Positions 36,759 through 47,257 of a stretch of 64,000 nucleotides of DNA are shown piece after piece. The stretch's first letter is position 1, and each line of letters opens with the position of its first letter. Under the pieces are notes generated by a model that worked only from the letters and a program-made list of their open reading frames with translations, did no database searches and was not told the origin of the DNA. The translations under genes were made by a program, and so were the position numbers. The stretch is from Roseobacter litoralis Och 149. Lineage in GTDB: Bacteria; Pseudomonadota; Alphaproteobacteria; Rhodobacterales; Rhodobacteraceae. The DNA is taken from assembly GCF_000154785.2 (NCBI RefSeq), contig NC_015730.1:4301501-4365500 (forward strand), read 5' to 3'.

Positions 36759-37910
36759 ATGGTTTCTCACCATCAGGGGGATAATTTTTACGATGGCTTG
36801 CCGCGTGAAACGAGCTTTGATCACCTGACGGACCTTGGTCGATACACGCCCTTGCCGGATGATTGGCAGATTGGCGTCGCTGATATCGTGAATTCCACCG
36901 GAGAAGTCGCCGCCGGGCGATATAAGACGGTCAATATGGTGGGGGCGGCGGTCATATCAGCGGTTATGAACGCGCTGGATGGGCAGCCGTTTCCATTCGT
37001 CTTTGGTGGCGACGGAGCCGGATTTGCAATTGGCCCGTATGATGCTGCGGCGGCACAACAGGCATTGGCGGCGGTCGCGGTTTGGGCGCGCGCAGAATTT
37101 GACATTGGCATGCGGGTGGCATTGGTGCCGGTGGCCGACGCGCGCGCTGCGGGTCACGATGTGCAAGTCGCCCGGTTTCAGGCCTCACCGGGGGCGGATT
37201 ATGCGATGTTTGCCGGCGGCGGGCTGCTCTGGGCGGAAACGGAAATGAAAAGGCAGCGCTATGTCGTTGCCCCTGCCGCTGCCGGGACGATACCGGATTT
37301 GACCGGCCTGTCGTGCCGTTGGGCCCATATGAAAGCGCGCAACGGCAAAATCCTGTCACTGGTGGTCGCCGCAATGCCAGGAGCGGACGCCGCAGATGTG
37401 GCGGAGGTCTATAAGCAGGTCATTGATGTGGCGGAGCAGTTGGACCGGGGCGGTCATCCGGCCCCTCAGGTCGGCATGGTCTCACGTTGGCCACCGGCGG
37501 GTGCCACGCTTGAAGCGCATGCCGCGCGCGGGTCCGGATCGCTGGGTGCCGCGCGGCGCAAGGCGCTGTTCGAAGCACTGGTCGCTTGGGTCCTGATCCG
37601 TACCGGGCTGAAAATTGGCGGGTTTGATGCGCGACGCTATGCGCGGGTTGTTGCGGATAACGCTGATTTCAGAAAGCTGGATGACGGGTTAAAGATGACG
37701 CTGGATTGCGATGCAAAAACCCAGACGCGCCTGCAAGCGGTCCTTACCGCTGCGGCTGATCGGGGCATCGTTCGCTTTGGGATGGCCACACAGGACGAGG
37801 CCATGATGACCTGTATCGTTCCGTCGATCCTTACCGACGACCATCTGCATTTCATTGATGGGGCAGCGGGGGGATATACGCAGGCGGCCGCGCAGATGAA
37901 GACGCGTTAA
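36759..37910 (+). CDS. DUF3095 family protein, class III cyclase-like
   Basis: This 383-residue protein belongs to the uncharacterised DUF3095 family. The N-terminal half has a nucleotide-cyclase-like pattern: GVADIVNSTGEVAAGRYKTV (metal-binding Asp, as in FADIVGFT) and FPFVFGGDGAGFAIGP (second Asp, as in KxxGD), followed by GMRVALVPVADARAAG. The C-terminal half (FRKLDDGLKMTLDC and GMATQDEAMMTCIVPS in part) is family-specific. ATG 36759 follows AGAGG. Cyclase or nucleotide-binding activity is inference. It ends overlapping the aldolase gene by 4 bases on the opposite strand. Confidence 0.8.
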   Translation: MVSHHQGDNFYDGLPRETSFDHLTDLGRYTPLPDDWQIGVADIVNSTGEVAAGRYKTVNMVGAAVISAVMNALDGQPFPFVFGGDGAGFAIGPYDAAAAQQALAAVAVWARAEFDIGMRVALVPVADARAAGHDVQVARFQASPGADYAMFAGGGLLWAETEMKRQRYVVAPAAAGTIPDLTGLSCRWAHMKARNGKILSLVVAAMPGADAADVAEVYKQVIDVAEQLDRGGHPAPQVGMVSRWPPAGATLEAHAARGSGSLGAARRKALFEALVAWVLIRTGLKIGGFDARRYARVVADNADFRKLDDGLKMTLDCDAKTQTRLQAVLTAAADRGIVRFGMATQDEAMMTCIVPSILTDDHLHFIDGAAGGYTQAAAQMKTR

Positions 37911-38677
37911 CCTTGTTTCCACTTGGCAGCGATTGATTTCCCGGTGTTCAAAAGCATCGCGATATCCATGGCAACAGCAACAAACCGGGCACCGGCATCC
38001 AAGGACGCCTTGATCATACCGTCGTCTGTGGTCAGAATACCTGCGGCCTTGCCGCTGTCGCTGATCCGCTTGATGGTTTTCAGGATTGTCGCCTGCATGT
38101 CCGGGTGCATGGTCTGCCCAAGGTATCCGAGGCTTGCAGACAGATCTGCCGGGCCAATGAACACACCGTCAACGCCATCGACCGCAAGAATAGCGTCGAG
38201 GTTATCAAGGCCGGTTTTATTCTCAACCTGCACCAGCAGGCACGTCTGCGCATCCGCGGTCGGGCCATAGTTTTCGATCTGGCCAAAGCCTGATGCACGC
38301 CCCACCGCGTAGCCCACGCCACGCCTGCCCTCCGGCGGGTATCGGCAGGCGCGCACGAGTTCCTGCGCCTGCTCCGCGGTTTCCACCATGGGCACGAGGA
38401 TCGTCTGGGCCCCAAGGTCGAGCATTTGCTTGATGATCCACGTCTCGCCCACCGGCACGCGGATGATAGGGTGGCTGTCACTGCTTTTCAGCGCGATCAT
38501 CTGGTCGCGGATCGAACGCACATCATTGGGCGAATGCTCGCCATCAATCAGCAACCAGTCAAACCCCGCATTGCCCAATATCTCTGCGGTGTAGCCCTCG
38601 GCCATGCTCATCCAGCAGCCAAAAAGCGTCTCCCCTTCGGACAGGGATTTTTTGAACGTGTTCAGTGGCGCGGACAT
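37907..38677 (-). CDS. HpcH/HpaI family aldolase
   Basis: This 256-residue class II pyruvate aldolase has WLLIDGEHSPNDVRSI (His/Arg active-site region), IIRVPVGETWIIKQMLDLGA, QTILVPMVETAEQAQELVRA and GVDGVFIGPADLSASLGYLG (metal ligands Glu and Asp). It cleaves 4-hydroxy-2-oxo acids to pyruvate and an aldehyde. The specific substrate cannot be read from the sequence. It is followed on the same strand by nothing for 78 bases, then by the winged-helix gene upstream. Confidence 0.92.
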   Translation of the reverse strand: MSAPLNTFKKSLSEGETLFGCWMSMAEGYTAEILGNAGFDWLLIDGEHSPNDVRSIRDQMIALKSSDSHPIIRVPVGETWIIKQMLDLGAQTILVPMVETAEQAQELVRACRYPPEGRRGVGYAVGRASGFGQIENYGPTADAQTCLLVQVENKTGLDNLDAILAVDGVDGVFIGPADLSASLGYLGQTMHPDMQATILKTIKRISDSGKAAGILTTDDGMIKASLDAGARFVAVAMDIAMLLNTGKSIAAKWKQG

Positions 38678-38755
38678 ATCAGGCTTCCTTTTTGGGGTAT
38701 TTGCGGGGTCTGTTCTGGACGTTCACGCGCTGAAACACCAGTGCAGCGCGCGGTT

Positions 38756-39460
38756 TCAGATAACTTTGATCACGTCCTTGTCGATGGCGAGCATATAGCC
38801 ACGCCGCGCGATGTTCTTGACCAACAGCTCTGATACGATCTGGTTGCCAAGCGTGTCGCGCAAGCGTTTGATCCGTGTGGCGCCTGCGGCCTCTTCGCAA
38901 TCGATCGCCTTGCGCCCTGAAATCATGCCTTCGATCTCTGAACCGGACAGAACATCGTCATCCATGCGCGCCTCAGCAAGGACCGACATCGTCTCCATCG
39001 CGGCGTCGGTCAGTTTGAAGCCCAGATTGTTGAGGTAGACCGTGTTTTCCTCGCGGCTGATCAGCAGCGAATTCACCTGTATGCCGACCCGTTCGATCTG
39101 CGCCATACGCCGGTTGAAACCGACCAGCATCACCAGAAAGACCAGTGCCGCGATCAGCATGGCCGTGGCAAAGACCAAAAGCACGAATATCACCACGCGG
39201 TAACTCATCAGGGTTTCAGAAAAGGCGGTGCCGGATTGTGCGAGAATCTCAAGCAGTTTGATTTCCGCCTGCGTGGTCAGATCGTCGTTCTCCACAAATA
39301 GCTTTTCAACGCGGGCATTGAACGCATTCGCATCCGGCAAGGCCCAGAACAGCAGGGCGACCCCGACCGCAAGAATGGCGAGAATTCCCGCAATGCCATA
39401 CCCAACGATCCGCCCACCCGAGCGGCGCATGTCAGTAGCGGAGGTAGTTTGGTCCTGCAC
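38756..39460 (-). CDS. Membrane-anchored winged-helix protein
   Basis: About 234 residues from a GTG at 39460 (AAGGAAAG just upstream). ATG 39430, right after the preceding stop, and TTG 39493 are alternatives. There are two membrane helices (GIAGILAILAVGVALLFWAL and VVIFVLLVFATAMLIAALVF) around an about 45-residue loop. The C-terminus resembles an OmpR/PhoB-type winged helix: NTVYLNNLGFKLTDAAMETM, ATRIKRLRDTLGNQIVSELL and RRGYMLAID. This looks like a membrane-bound DNA-binding regulator of the ToxR kind, but with the DNA-binding domain at the C-terminus. Function unknown. Confidence 0.7.
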   Translation of the reverse strand: MQDQTTSATDMRRSGGRIVGYGIAGILAILAVGVALLFWALPDANAFNARVEKLFVENDDLTTQAEIKLLEILAQSGTAFSETLMSYRVVIFVLLVFATAMLIAALVFLVMLVGFNRRMAQIERVGIQVNSLLISREENTVYLNNLGFKLTDAAMETMSVLAEARMDDDVLSGSEIEGMISGRKAIDCEEAAGATRIKRLRDTLGNQIVSELLVKNIARRGYMLAIDKDVIKVI

Positions 39461-39719
39461 TGTCTTTCCTTTCCGCCAGCCCGCTTTGGTCAAAGACCGA
39501 TATCACGTTCAGCAGCGTCCACCCCTTTGGCGCAAGTCGGGCAGTCAGTTCCGCGCGGGCCGCCTTTTTGGAACATTCAGAAACCTCCGCAACCCCGTAA
39601 TGCAGTCGCAGCGGATCGTCCTGTTTCGCCTTGTAATCGGCATAGCACCCGGCGGCCATGCCGGGCTGCGCCATGCATAAGGCGACAAGTGCGGCGCTGA
39701 TAATGACAGAATATCTCAT
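39432..39719 (-). CDS. Small secreted protein (95 aa)
   Basis: Starting from ATG 39719 the product begins MRYSVIISAALVALCMAQPG with an Ala-rich cleavage site (GMAAGCYADYKA), so it is exported. The mature part of about 70 residues has two Cys (CYADY, VSECSKK) and no recognised domain. It overlaps the start of the winged-helix gene by 29 bases if GTG 39460 is used, so the two are likely cotranscribed. I do not recognise the family. Confidence 0.65.
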   Translation of the reverse strand: MRYSVIISAALVALCMAQPGMAAGCYADYKAKQDDPLRLHYGVAEVSECSKKAARAELTARLAPKGWTLLNVISVFDQSGLAERKDSAGPNYLRY

Positions 39720-39892
39720 GTGAAGAACCTGCGCAGGATCACCGCGATATTCAATAACAAAAGGGGTCTGAGCCATGTGATATCGGATAACCATCCCACG
39801 ATATTGTCTGTCGGCACGGGTCCGTCCCAGTTTGTGTCCAGAACGGCAGCACCCAAAGGCTGCCCCATGCACATCAGATAAGGACTTGCCCC

Positions 39893-40390
39893 ATGACACG
39901 TAGATTTATTGCCACAGTGGTGAGCGCTGCGATCGCAGTTGCGGTTATCGGAAACACACCCGCACGCGCCAATGAAGACCTGACCCGCACGCTCGCTGCC
40001 ATCGTTGGCATCGCGGTTGTCGGGGCGGTCATCAAGAACAAGCTGGACGATGACAAAAAGGAAAAGCGGGCGAAACGCGCGTCGAAAAACCGGTCTGAGG
40101 TGATCCACTCAAATACTTGGCATCAGGATCATGCGATCCAACGCGCGACACCGTACCGCGCGCCAAATCGCGCAAACCGGTGGTTGTTGCCCGGTGAGTG
40201 TTTGCGCAGCTTTAGCACCGATGATGGGCGCTACCGGGTCTTTGGTAAAAAATGTCTTGAACGCAACTATGGCGCTACACGCCAATTGCCGGACGCCTGC
40301 AAAGTGAAATTTCGCACCAACAATAAGAAACGCTCGGGCTATGGCGCGCGCTGCCTGCGCCGTGCGGGATACCAATTGGCCCGCAGTTAA
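39893..40390 (+). CDS. Secreted/membrane-associated hypothetical protein
   Basis: This 165-residue protein begins MTRRFIATVVSAAIAVAVIG with a signal-like cleavage after ARA, then a second hydrophobic stretch (TLAAIVGIAVVGAVI) and a very basic segment (KLDDDKKEKRAKRASKNRS). The C-terminal part has four Cys in regular spacing (GECLRS, KKCLERN, DACKVKF, ARCLRRAG), suggesting disulphides in the periplasm. Similar small proteins may occur in Rhodobacterales, but I recognise no function. A T-tailed hairpin follows. Confidence 0.7.
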   Translation: MTRRFIATVVSAAIAVAVIGNTPARANEDLTRTLAAIVGIAVVGAVIKNKLDDDKKEKRAKRASKNRSEVIHSNTWHQDHAIQRATPYRAPNRANRWLLPGECLRSFSTDDGRYRVFGKKCLERNYGATRQLPDACKVKFRTNNKKRSGYGARCLRRAGYQLARS

Positions 40391-40485
40391 AGCGGGTCAG
40401 TCCAAGGCTGCATCGGTCCCTTCAAAGCGGACTTGCGCCTGAGGGAGGGCGTTCGGGCGTCTTCCCTCCTTGTTAACGAGTTCTG

Positions 40486-40512
40486 CGCCTCCGGTTACCG
40501 GGGGCGTTTTTT
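40486..40512 (+). terminator. Rho-independent terminator after the secreted protein gene
   Basis: The stem CGCCTCCGG / CCGGGGGCG (one wobble pair) has a 3-base loop and six T bases. It ends the plus-strand gene at 40390, and rnhB begins 78 bases later. Confidence 0.75.
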
Positions 40513-40589
40513 CGTTCTCAGCGCAGTAAATACCCTGCAAGCGGCAGCCGGGGTCTTGTGCCGGATGGCGAGACATTGGAAGAAAGCCC

Positions 40590-41217
40590 ATGGAACCGAA
40601 TTTTGAGATGGAAGAGGCCGCAATGGCGCTGGGCGCGCTGCGCGTGGCAGGCGTTGATGAAGTCGGGCGCGGCCCACTCGCCGGACCCGTGACGGCGGCG
40701 GCGGTGGTGCTTGATCCGGCCAACATTCCTGACGGGTTGAACGATTCCAAACAATTGAGCGCAAAGCGGCGCAACCTGCTGGGCGAAGCGCTGGCCAGCA
40801 GCGCAGACATCAGTGTTGGCCACGCCAGTGTCGAAGAGATCGAGCAACACAATATCCTGCGCGCCAGTCACATTGCGATGTTGCGCGCGCTTGCCGGTCT
40901 CAGGCTGCGACCGGATTATGTGCTCATCGATGGCTCCATGGTGCCGAAGGGACTAAATCTGCGCGCACAACCTGTGGTCAAGGGCGACACCAGATGTCTG
41001 TCGATTTCCGCAGCCTCAATCATCGCCAAAATAGCCCGCGACAAGATCATGGTGGATTTAGCGCAACAGCATCCGGGCTATGGCTGGGAGACGAACATGG
41101 GATATGGATCGAAAAGCCACATATCTGCGTTGCGAAATCTTGGGGTAACCCCACACCATAGACGTACCTTCAAACCGGTACACCATATGTTGTATCAAGA
41201 TAAAATCGTAAAGCCTT

Positions 41218-41219
<2 letters not shown>
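40590..41219 (+). CDS. rnhB: Ribonuclease HII
   Basis: This 209-residue enzyme removes RNA from RNA-DNA hybrids and single ribonucleotides from DNA. AGVDEVGRGPLAGPVTAAAV carries the catalytic Asp-Glu, DYVLIDGSMVP the next Asp, and SISAASIIAKIARDKIM and YGWETNMGYGSKSH complete the family pattern. The length is normal. Its stop codon overlaps the first of three GANTC sites before ccrM. Confidence 0.95.
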
Positions 41220-42406
<1,187 letters not shown>

Positions 42407-42480
42407 ACATTCAAACATTCGAACACCGCCGGTGCCTGTGGCCTTTTTGAACAAGGCTGCCTGTGAGGGGCACTCACCTT

Positions 42481-42509
42481 AACCCCGCCTTTATTGGCGG
42501 GGTTTTTTT
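42481..42509 (+). terminator. Strong Rho-independent terminator after ccrM
   Basis: The perfect 9-bp stem AACCCCGCC / GGCGGGGTT has a 6-base loop and a T run. On the minus strand the AA tract also helps mutY, whose stop is about 90 bases away. Confidence 0.85.
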
Positions 42510-42596
42510 GTCTTTGCGTCTATAAAACGTTCTGGTGTTTTAACTGCGACATGGTGAAAGGGGTCGGTGGCACAGGAATTTTTCGCTGGCACCGGA

Positions 42597-43664
42597 TCAC
42601 CTTGCGAGGTCAAAGGCCTTGCGCATGACCGTCGGCAGATCGGTGGGTTTGAATTCTGCAGCGTCGCGAAATTCCCCCGTTTCGGGTTTCGTCCCGATGG
42701 CCACCTGCGCGCGAAACACATGCAGGATCAGGTGGAAGTGTGTGAACGTGTGACGCACTTCGCCGTCGATCAACTGCCACTCGGCCGCGCAAGGCGGCGG
42801 GGCCTCGGGCAGGGGATGGCCGACATCGATCCAGTCTGATCCGGGCCAGCCCAGCATCCCCCCAAGCAAACCTTTGTCGGGCCGCGTCTCCAAAAGCCAC
42901 GCGCCATCCGCCCGCCGAGCCAGAAAGACCGTGCCATGACGGGTTGGCTTGGCTTTTTTCGGCGTCTTTTTCGGCAGACCGGCGGCGGTCCCCTCTGCGC
43001 GCGCGGTGCAAGGGTCACGCCACGGGCAGATGCCGCAGGCGGGTGATTTTGGAGTGCAGATCGTCGCGCCCAGATCCATGACCGCCTGCGCGTAATCACC
43101 GGGGCGATCTGCGGGCGTCAGCGCGTCCGCCTTTTCCATCAGGATCGGTTTGGACGCGGGCAAGGGGACGTGAACGTCATGCAGGCGCGCCATCACGCGT
43201 TCGACGTTCCCATCAAGCACCGTTTGCCTGAGATCAAAAGCAATCGAGGCAATCGCCGCAGCCGTGTAGGGTCCGATGCCGGGCAGTTTCAGTAATTCGG
43301 CATGATCGGCTGGAAATGCGCCGCCATAGTCCTGAACGACTGTGCGTGCGCATTTCAGCAGGTTTCGCGCGCGCGCATAATACCCAAGACCTGCCCATTC
43401 CGCCATCACATCGGCGTCTTTGGCTGCCGCCAGATCACGCACCGTCGGCCAGCGCGTGGTGAATTTTTCAAAGTAGCTTTTGACCGTGGCGACCGTGGTT
43501 TGTTGCAGCATCACCTCGGAGAGCCAAATCCTGTAGGGGTCCGGCATTTGCCCAGCCCGGCGGTTCTGCGGTGGCACGCGCCACGGCATATTGCGCGCAT
43601 GCACGTCGTACCACGCAAGGATCGCATCGCTCAGAACCAGTGGGTCATTTGCATTGTCACGCAA
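42597..43664 (-). CDS. mutY: A/G-specific adenine glycosylase
   Basis: This 355-residue enzyme removes adenine mispaired with 8-oxoguanine. SEVMLQQTTVATVKSYFEKF (catalytic Glu), LPGIGPYTAAAIASIAFDLR and LDGNVERVMARLHDV (catalytic Asp) are visible, with the iron-sulphur ligands C-x6-C-x2-C-x5-C in CTPKSPACGICPWRDPC and a C-terminal NUDIX-like domain. The start is TTG at 43664 with AAGGA 8 bases upstream, as no better in-frame ATG precedes the conserved N-terminus. It is divergent from the DUF721 gene. Confidence 0.95.
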   Translation of the reverse strand: MRDNANDPLVLSDAILAWYDVHARNMPWRVPPQNRRAGQMPDPYRIWLSEVMLQQTTVATVKSYFEKFTTRWPTVRDLAAAKDADVMAEWAGLGYYARARNLLKCARTVVQDYGGAFPADHAELLKLPGIGPYTAAAIASIAFDLRQTVLDGNVERVMARLHDVHVPLPASKPILMEKADALTPADRPGDYAQAVMDLGATICTPKSPACGICPWRDPCTARAEGTAAGLPKKTPKKAKPTRHGTVFLARRADGAWLLETRPDKGLLGGMLGWPGSDWIDVGHPLPEAPPPCAAEWQLIDGEVRHTFTHFHLILHVFRAQVAIGTKPETGEFRDAAEFKPTDLPTVMRKAFDLAR

Positions 43665-43748
43665 TGTTTATATCCTTTGGGGCGCAGTAAGGCTGGTTGC
43701 GCAGCACTTCCGACGCTATGCTAGATCGACGTTTCAAGGAACATAGCG

Positions 43749-44258
43749 ATGCCGCCTCGCCGCGCCAGTACAAAAGGATTTACCCGGACTTCGAGCCTGC
43801 TGACGCAGCGTATTCGCACGGCGTCTGAAACACGTGGCTTTGCACAAAGCCGTTTGCTGACCCATTGGAAAGAAGTGGCAGGCGAAGCAATTGCCAGAAT
43901 TTCCCGCCCGGTTGAGGTCAGCTATGGACGTGGCGGGCTAGGGGCGACGCTGACGTTACTGACCACCGGGGCCAACGCGCCCATGCTGGAGATGGAAAAG
44001 GAAAAGCTGCGCGCGCGGGTGAATGCGGTTTACGGCTACAACGCCATCGCGCGTGTGCGTGTGACACAAACCGCAGCGACCGGATTTGCCGAAGGGCAGG
44101 TGGATTTCATGCTTGGTGATGCCAAGCCAAAGACCGCCCCAATCGACCCTGCGCTGCGCCAAAAAGCGGCTGACACCGTTCAGCCTGTCGCGGACGAAGG
44201 GCTCAGAAGTGCGCTGGCGCTTTTGGGCGAGAACATTCTGAACAAGACAAACCGATGA
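43749..44258 (+). CDS. DUF721 (DciA-like) protein
   Basis: This 169-residue protein has the DUF721 core RLLTHWKEVAGEAIARISRP and GATLTLLTTGANAPMLEMEK (DUF721 proteins are small RNA/DNA-binding, and DciA loads the replicative helicase in many bacteria). The positively charged N-terminus (PPRRASTKGFTRTSS) is typical. Helicase loading is inferred from the family. It starts 84 bases from mutY, divergently, and ends 13 bases before the DsbA-like gene. Confidence 0.85.
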   Translation: MPPRRASTKGFTRTSSLLTQRIRTASETRGFAQSRLLTHWKEVAGEAIARISRPVEVSYGRGGLGATLTLLTTGANAPMLEMEKEKLRARVNAVYGYNAIARVRVTQTAATGFAEGQVDFMLGDAKPKTAPIDPALRQKAADTVQPVADEGLRSALALLGENILNKTNR

Positions 44259-44271
44259 AAAGGGAAACGCT

Positions 44272-44943
44272 ATGTCGCGTATGATGATTATTTCGGCTGC
44301 AGTCGCAGTCATCGGCCTTGGGGCCTATTTTGTTACGTCGACGGGCACAAACCCGGTGACGCCTGCGAACCCTCTGGGGGCTGCAAACGCGCAAGAGGCG
44401 GCTGATATCGATACCTCCACGATTGTTGATATGTCGCTTGGGAACCCTGACGCGCCTGTGACCGTGATTGAATATGCAAGCTACACTTGCCCGCATTGCG
44501 CCCGGTTCCATGAGGGGCCGTTCAAGCAACTCAAGACCGATTACATCGACACGGGCAAGATCAACTTTGTTTACCGCGAGGTGTATTTTGACCGCTACGG
44601 GCTGTGGGCGTCGATGATCGCGCGCTGTGCCGGCACGCCAGAATCGTTTTTCGGGATGAGCGATCTGATCTATCAAAAGCAGTCTGAATGGTCCCGCGCG
44701 GGTGAACCGGCAGCGATCGTTGACGAACTGCGCAAGGTCGGCCTGCTGGCTGGTCTGGATCGCGACACGATGGAAGCCTGCCTGCAAAATGGTGACAAGG
44801 CGCAGACACTCGTCGCCTGGTATCAGGAAAATGCAACAGCCGACGGCATTGAAAGCACCCCAAGTTTCCTGATCAACGGCCAGAAATACAGCAACATGTC
44901 CTATGCGGAAATGGCCGAAGCGATCGACGCCGCAGCGGAGTGA
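44272..44943 (+). CDS. DsbA-like periplasmic thiol oxidoreductase
   Basis: This 223-residue exported protein begins with a hydrophobic signal-like segment (MMIISAAVAVIGLGAYFV). The thioredoxin-fold motif is YASYTCPHCARFHEGP (C73-P-H-C76) and the cis-proline is in STPSFLINGQK, as in DsbA-family proteins (DSBA-like thioredoxin family). It probably oxidises or isomerises disulphides in exported proteins. A dyad hairpin lies just downstream, between it and the convergent lpxK. Confidence 0.92.
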   Translation: MSRMMIISAAVAVIGLGAYFVTSTGTNPVTPANPLGAANAQEAADIDTSTIVDMSLGNPDAPVTVIEYASYTCPHCARFHEGPFKQLKTDYIDTGKINFVYREVYFDRYGLWASMIARCAGTPESFFGMSDLIYQKQSEWSRAGEPAAIVDELRKVGLLAGLDRDTMEACLQNGDKAQTLVAWYQENATADGIESTPSFLINGQKYSNMSYAEMAEAIDAAAE

Positions 44944-44978
44944 TCCGGGCGCGCAAGGAATACGGCACACAGGGTATC

Positions 44979-45010
44979 TGATCAGGCTGGCGGTTTAGCT
45001 GGCCTGATCA
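44979..45010. terminator. Dyad-symmetric hairpin between convergent dsbA-like and lpxK genes
   Basis: TGATCAGGC / GCCTGATCA form a 9-bp stem around a 14-base loop. There is no T run, so termination is not certain. Its position between two convergent stops makes it a plausible weak terminator for both. Confidence 0.45.
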
Positions 45011-45021
45011 AGGTCTCATAT

Positions 45022-46017
45022 TCAAGGTTTCAAAACGGGTTTCAGCAGGTCTGCCAACTCGTTTTCCTGACCCTCAAAACTCAGACGAACGGGCAGCGTA
45101 ATCACTTTGGTGCGGAAACTGTTTGGCAGGCGTGCGGCGTCTTTTTCGGTGGTCACAAGCTGCGCGTTATGCCTTTTGGCATCTGCTTCGAGGCGTGTCA
45201 TCAGGGCTGTGCTCAGCGGCTGATGATCATCCAGCGGTTCACTGTGCACAACGTTTGCGCCCAAAGAGCGCAAGGTCGCAAAGAACTTTTCCGGGTGCGC
45301 GATACCGGCAAAAGCAATCGCGCGCATGTCGGACCAGTCCATACCCGTTTGCAGCGGGGTCAATGCACCCCGGATATGCACCAAATCGCGGGGCAGGATG
45401 CTGGTATCAAACCGTGCTTGTGCATCCGTCGTGCCAATAGACAGCACAGCATCGGCACGTTGCAGACCGACGTCCACCGGTTCGCGCAAGGGGCCCGCAG
45501 GCAGACACCGCCCGTTGCCAAATCCCTTTTCAGCATCAACAACAATCAGGTTGAAATCCTTGTGGACGGACGGGTTTTGAAACCCATCATCCAGTACAAC
45601 CACGCTCGCGCCTGCTTTTACGGCGGCTGCGCAGCCTGCGGCACGATCGCGCGCAACCCACACTTCGGCAAAGGCCGCCAGCAGCAAAGGCTCATCCCCG
45701 ACCTGCTCTGCATTGTGTTGAGACGGATCTACCTGAACTGGCCCCTTAAGAGAGCCCCCATACCCGCGCGTGACAACATGTGGCGTTTCAAACATATCCA
45801 TGAGCGTCGTCAGAACCGCAATGACCGTGGGCGTTTTACCGGTCCCGCCGGCGTTCAGATTGCCAACGCAAATGACAGGTACATCCAACTTCAGAGGTTG
45901 GCCGCTTGCAAGGCGACGGGCTGTTGCAATGCCGTAGACTGCCCCAAGCGGCTGTAAGAGCCGTGCAAAGACCGACGGCGCATGCGGAGACGTATACCAG
46001 AAGTCAGGGGCGCGCAT
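45022..46017 (-). CDS. lpxK: Tetraacyldisaccharide 4'-kinase
   Basis: This 331-residue membrane-associated kinase phosphorylates lipid A precursor. ATG 46017 ([20 protein letters not shown]) is preferred to the open upstream extension and overlaps the end of waaA by 14 bases. The P-loop-like [17 protein letters not shown] (about residues 43-60), [13 protein letters not shown] and [19 protein letters not shown] are LpxK motifs. It forms an operon with waaA. Confidence 0.95.
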   Translation of the reverse strand: MRAPDFWYTSPHAPSVFARLLQPLGAVYGIATARRLASGQPLKLDVPVICVGNLNAGGTGKTPTVIAVLTTLMDMFETPHVVTRGYGGSLKGPVQVDPSQHNAEQVGDEPLLLAAFAEVWVARDRAAGCAAAVKAGASVVVLDDGFQNPSVHKDFNLIVVDAEKGFGNGRCLPAGPLREPVDVGLQRADAVLSIGTTDAQARFDTSILPRDLVHIRGALTPLQTGMDWSDMRAIAFAGIAHPEKFFATLRSLGANVVHSEPLDDHQPLSTALMTRLEADAKRHNAQLVTTEKDAARLPNSFRTKVITLPVRLSFEGQENELADLLKPVLKP

Positions 46018-47251
46018 GTGTCGTCTCCAGTTCGCCGTCCAATGCCGCTTGGACCAGATCAATGACGCGGTCGGTCAAGTCCGCCCCCTCACTGACCACA
46101 TCCCAGCCTGCATGCGCCATTGCTGCCGCCTGATCAGGTGCAATCAACTGCGTGACCGCGGCCCCGAGGGTCTCGCCATCCTTGACGATCCGTGCCGCGC
46201 CCGCTTTGGCCAGTCGTGAATAGAATGGCATGAAGCGACGCACATTGGGTCCATATAAAACCGCTGAACCCAGCGCTGCGGCTTCAAAAGGATTGCGCCC
46301 ACTATAGCCCGCAACGAGTGAGCTGCCCATGAAGGTCACAGGTGCAAGGCGATAAAAAAGACCAAGGTCGCCATGATCTTCGGTCAGTAAAACCTGGCTT
46401 GCATCATCGGGCTCCTCTCCGAGGGTCCAGTCTGCTTTTCGCAGACCATCCGCCACGATTTTCTCGGCAAATACCTCAGAAAGACCACCATGGGCGGGAT
46501 GCAGTACCAGTAGCAAACGATGGGACAGCCTGAGCGACTGCCGATGCGCCTGCAGGATAATTGGCAGTTCTTCTTCCTGAACATTGTTTGCCAGCCACAC
46601 GGGCCGCCCCCGCAGGGTTTCGGTTAAATCAGTCAGATCCGCCTCGCGGCAAGCCAGCGCATTCCCGCCCGCCTGCAGAGGTGGCTTTTTGTCGATCCGC
46701 GCGGTTTCAACACCCAGAGCCTGCAATTTCTGCACAGCGGCGTTTGAGCGGACCATAATGGCGACAAAGGGTTCGAGCAATTGGCGCGAAAGCTCCGGAA
46801 GCCAGCGGTCACGCTTGCCGTCGAACCCGGCCTCATCGGCATCAATCAGCGCGATTGGGCACCCGGCCGCATGTACCTTGTCCACCAGATTGGGCCGCAG
46901 ATCACCCCACGCCCAGATCGCAACCTCCGGCATCCAATACCGCCAAAAGGACGTGATTGCATGGGGGTGCTCGCTTGGGATCTGTTCAATCTGGATCAGA
47001 TCATGGGGCACCCAGCTGTGCAGGGTTTGCTCATAGGATGCAGGGTCGGGCAGCGTGATAAGAACATGAACCCCAAAGCGGGTGTTGCACAAGCGCTGTG
47101 CGAGATCCTGAACCGCCAGCATATTTTCCGGCTCACCTGCGTGTATCCATACCAAGGTGCCACGCGGACGTTTCCCACGTGGCTTATAGGCCCGATCGGT
47201 TGAGCGTTTGGACAACGCGCGATAGGCCGTCAGCCCGATGGAACGGGCCAT
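46004..47251 (-). CDS. waaA: 3-deoxy-D-manno-octulosonic acid transferase
   Basis: This 415-residue GT-B glycosyltransferase moves Kdo from CMP-Kdo to lipid A precursor. [20 protein letters not shown] is the N-terminal motif, [40 protein letters not shown] and [20 protein letters not shown] the C-terminal nucleotide-binding part. The usual active-site SxGE (HAASVGE) is replaced by GEPEN, so the catalytic Glu is shifted (E40 or E42 instead of the standard place). Neighbours lpxK and DUF4170 support the assignment. Confidence 0.9.
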   Translation of the reverse strand: MARSIGLTAYRALSKRSTDRAYKPRGKRPRGTLVWIHAGEPENMLAVQDLAQRLCNTRFGVHVLITLPDPASYEQTLHSWVPHDLIQIEQIPSEHPHAITSFWRYWMPEVAIWAWGDLRPNLVDKVHAAGCPIALIDADEAGFDGKRDRWLPELSRQLLEPFVAIMVRSNAAVQKLQALGVETARIDKKPPLQAGGNALACREADLTDLTETLRGRPVWLANNVQEEELPIILQAHRQSLRLSHRLLLVLHPAHGGLSEVFAEKIVADGLRKADWTLGEEPDDASQVLLTEDHGDLGLFYRLAPVTFMGSSLVAGYSGRNPFEAAALGSAVLYGPNVRRFMPFYSRLAKAGAARIVKDGETLGAAVTQLIAPDQAAAMAHAGWDVVSEGADLTDRVIDLVQAALDGELETTHARP

Positions 47252-47257
47252 AGTGAA

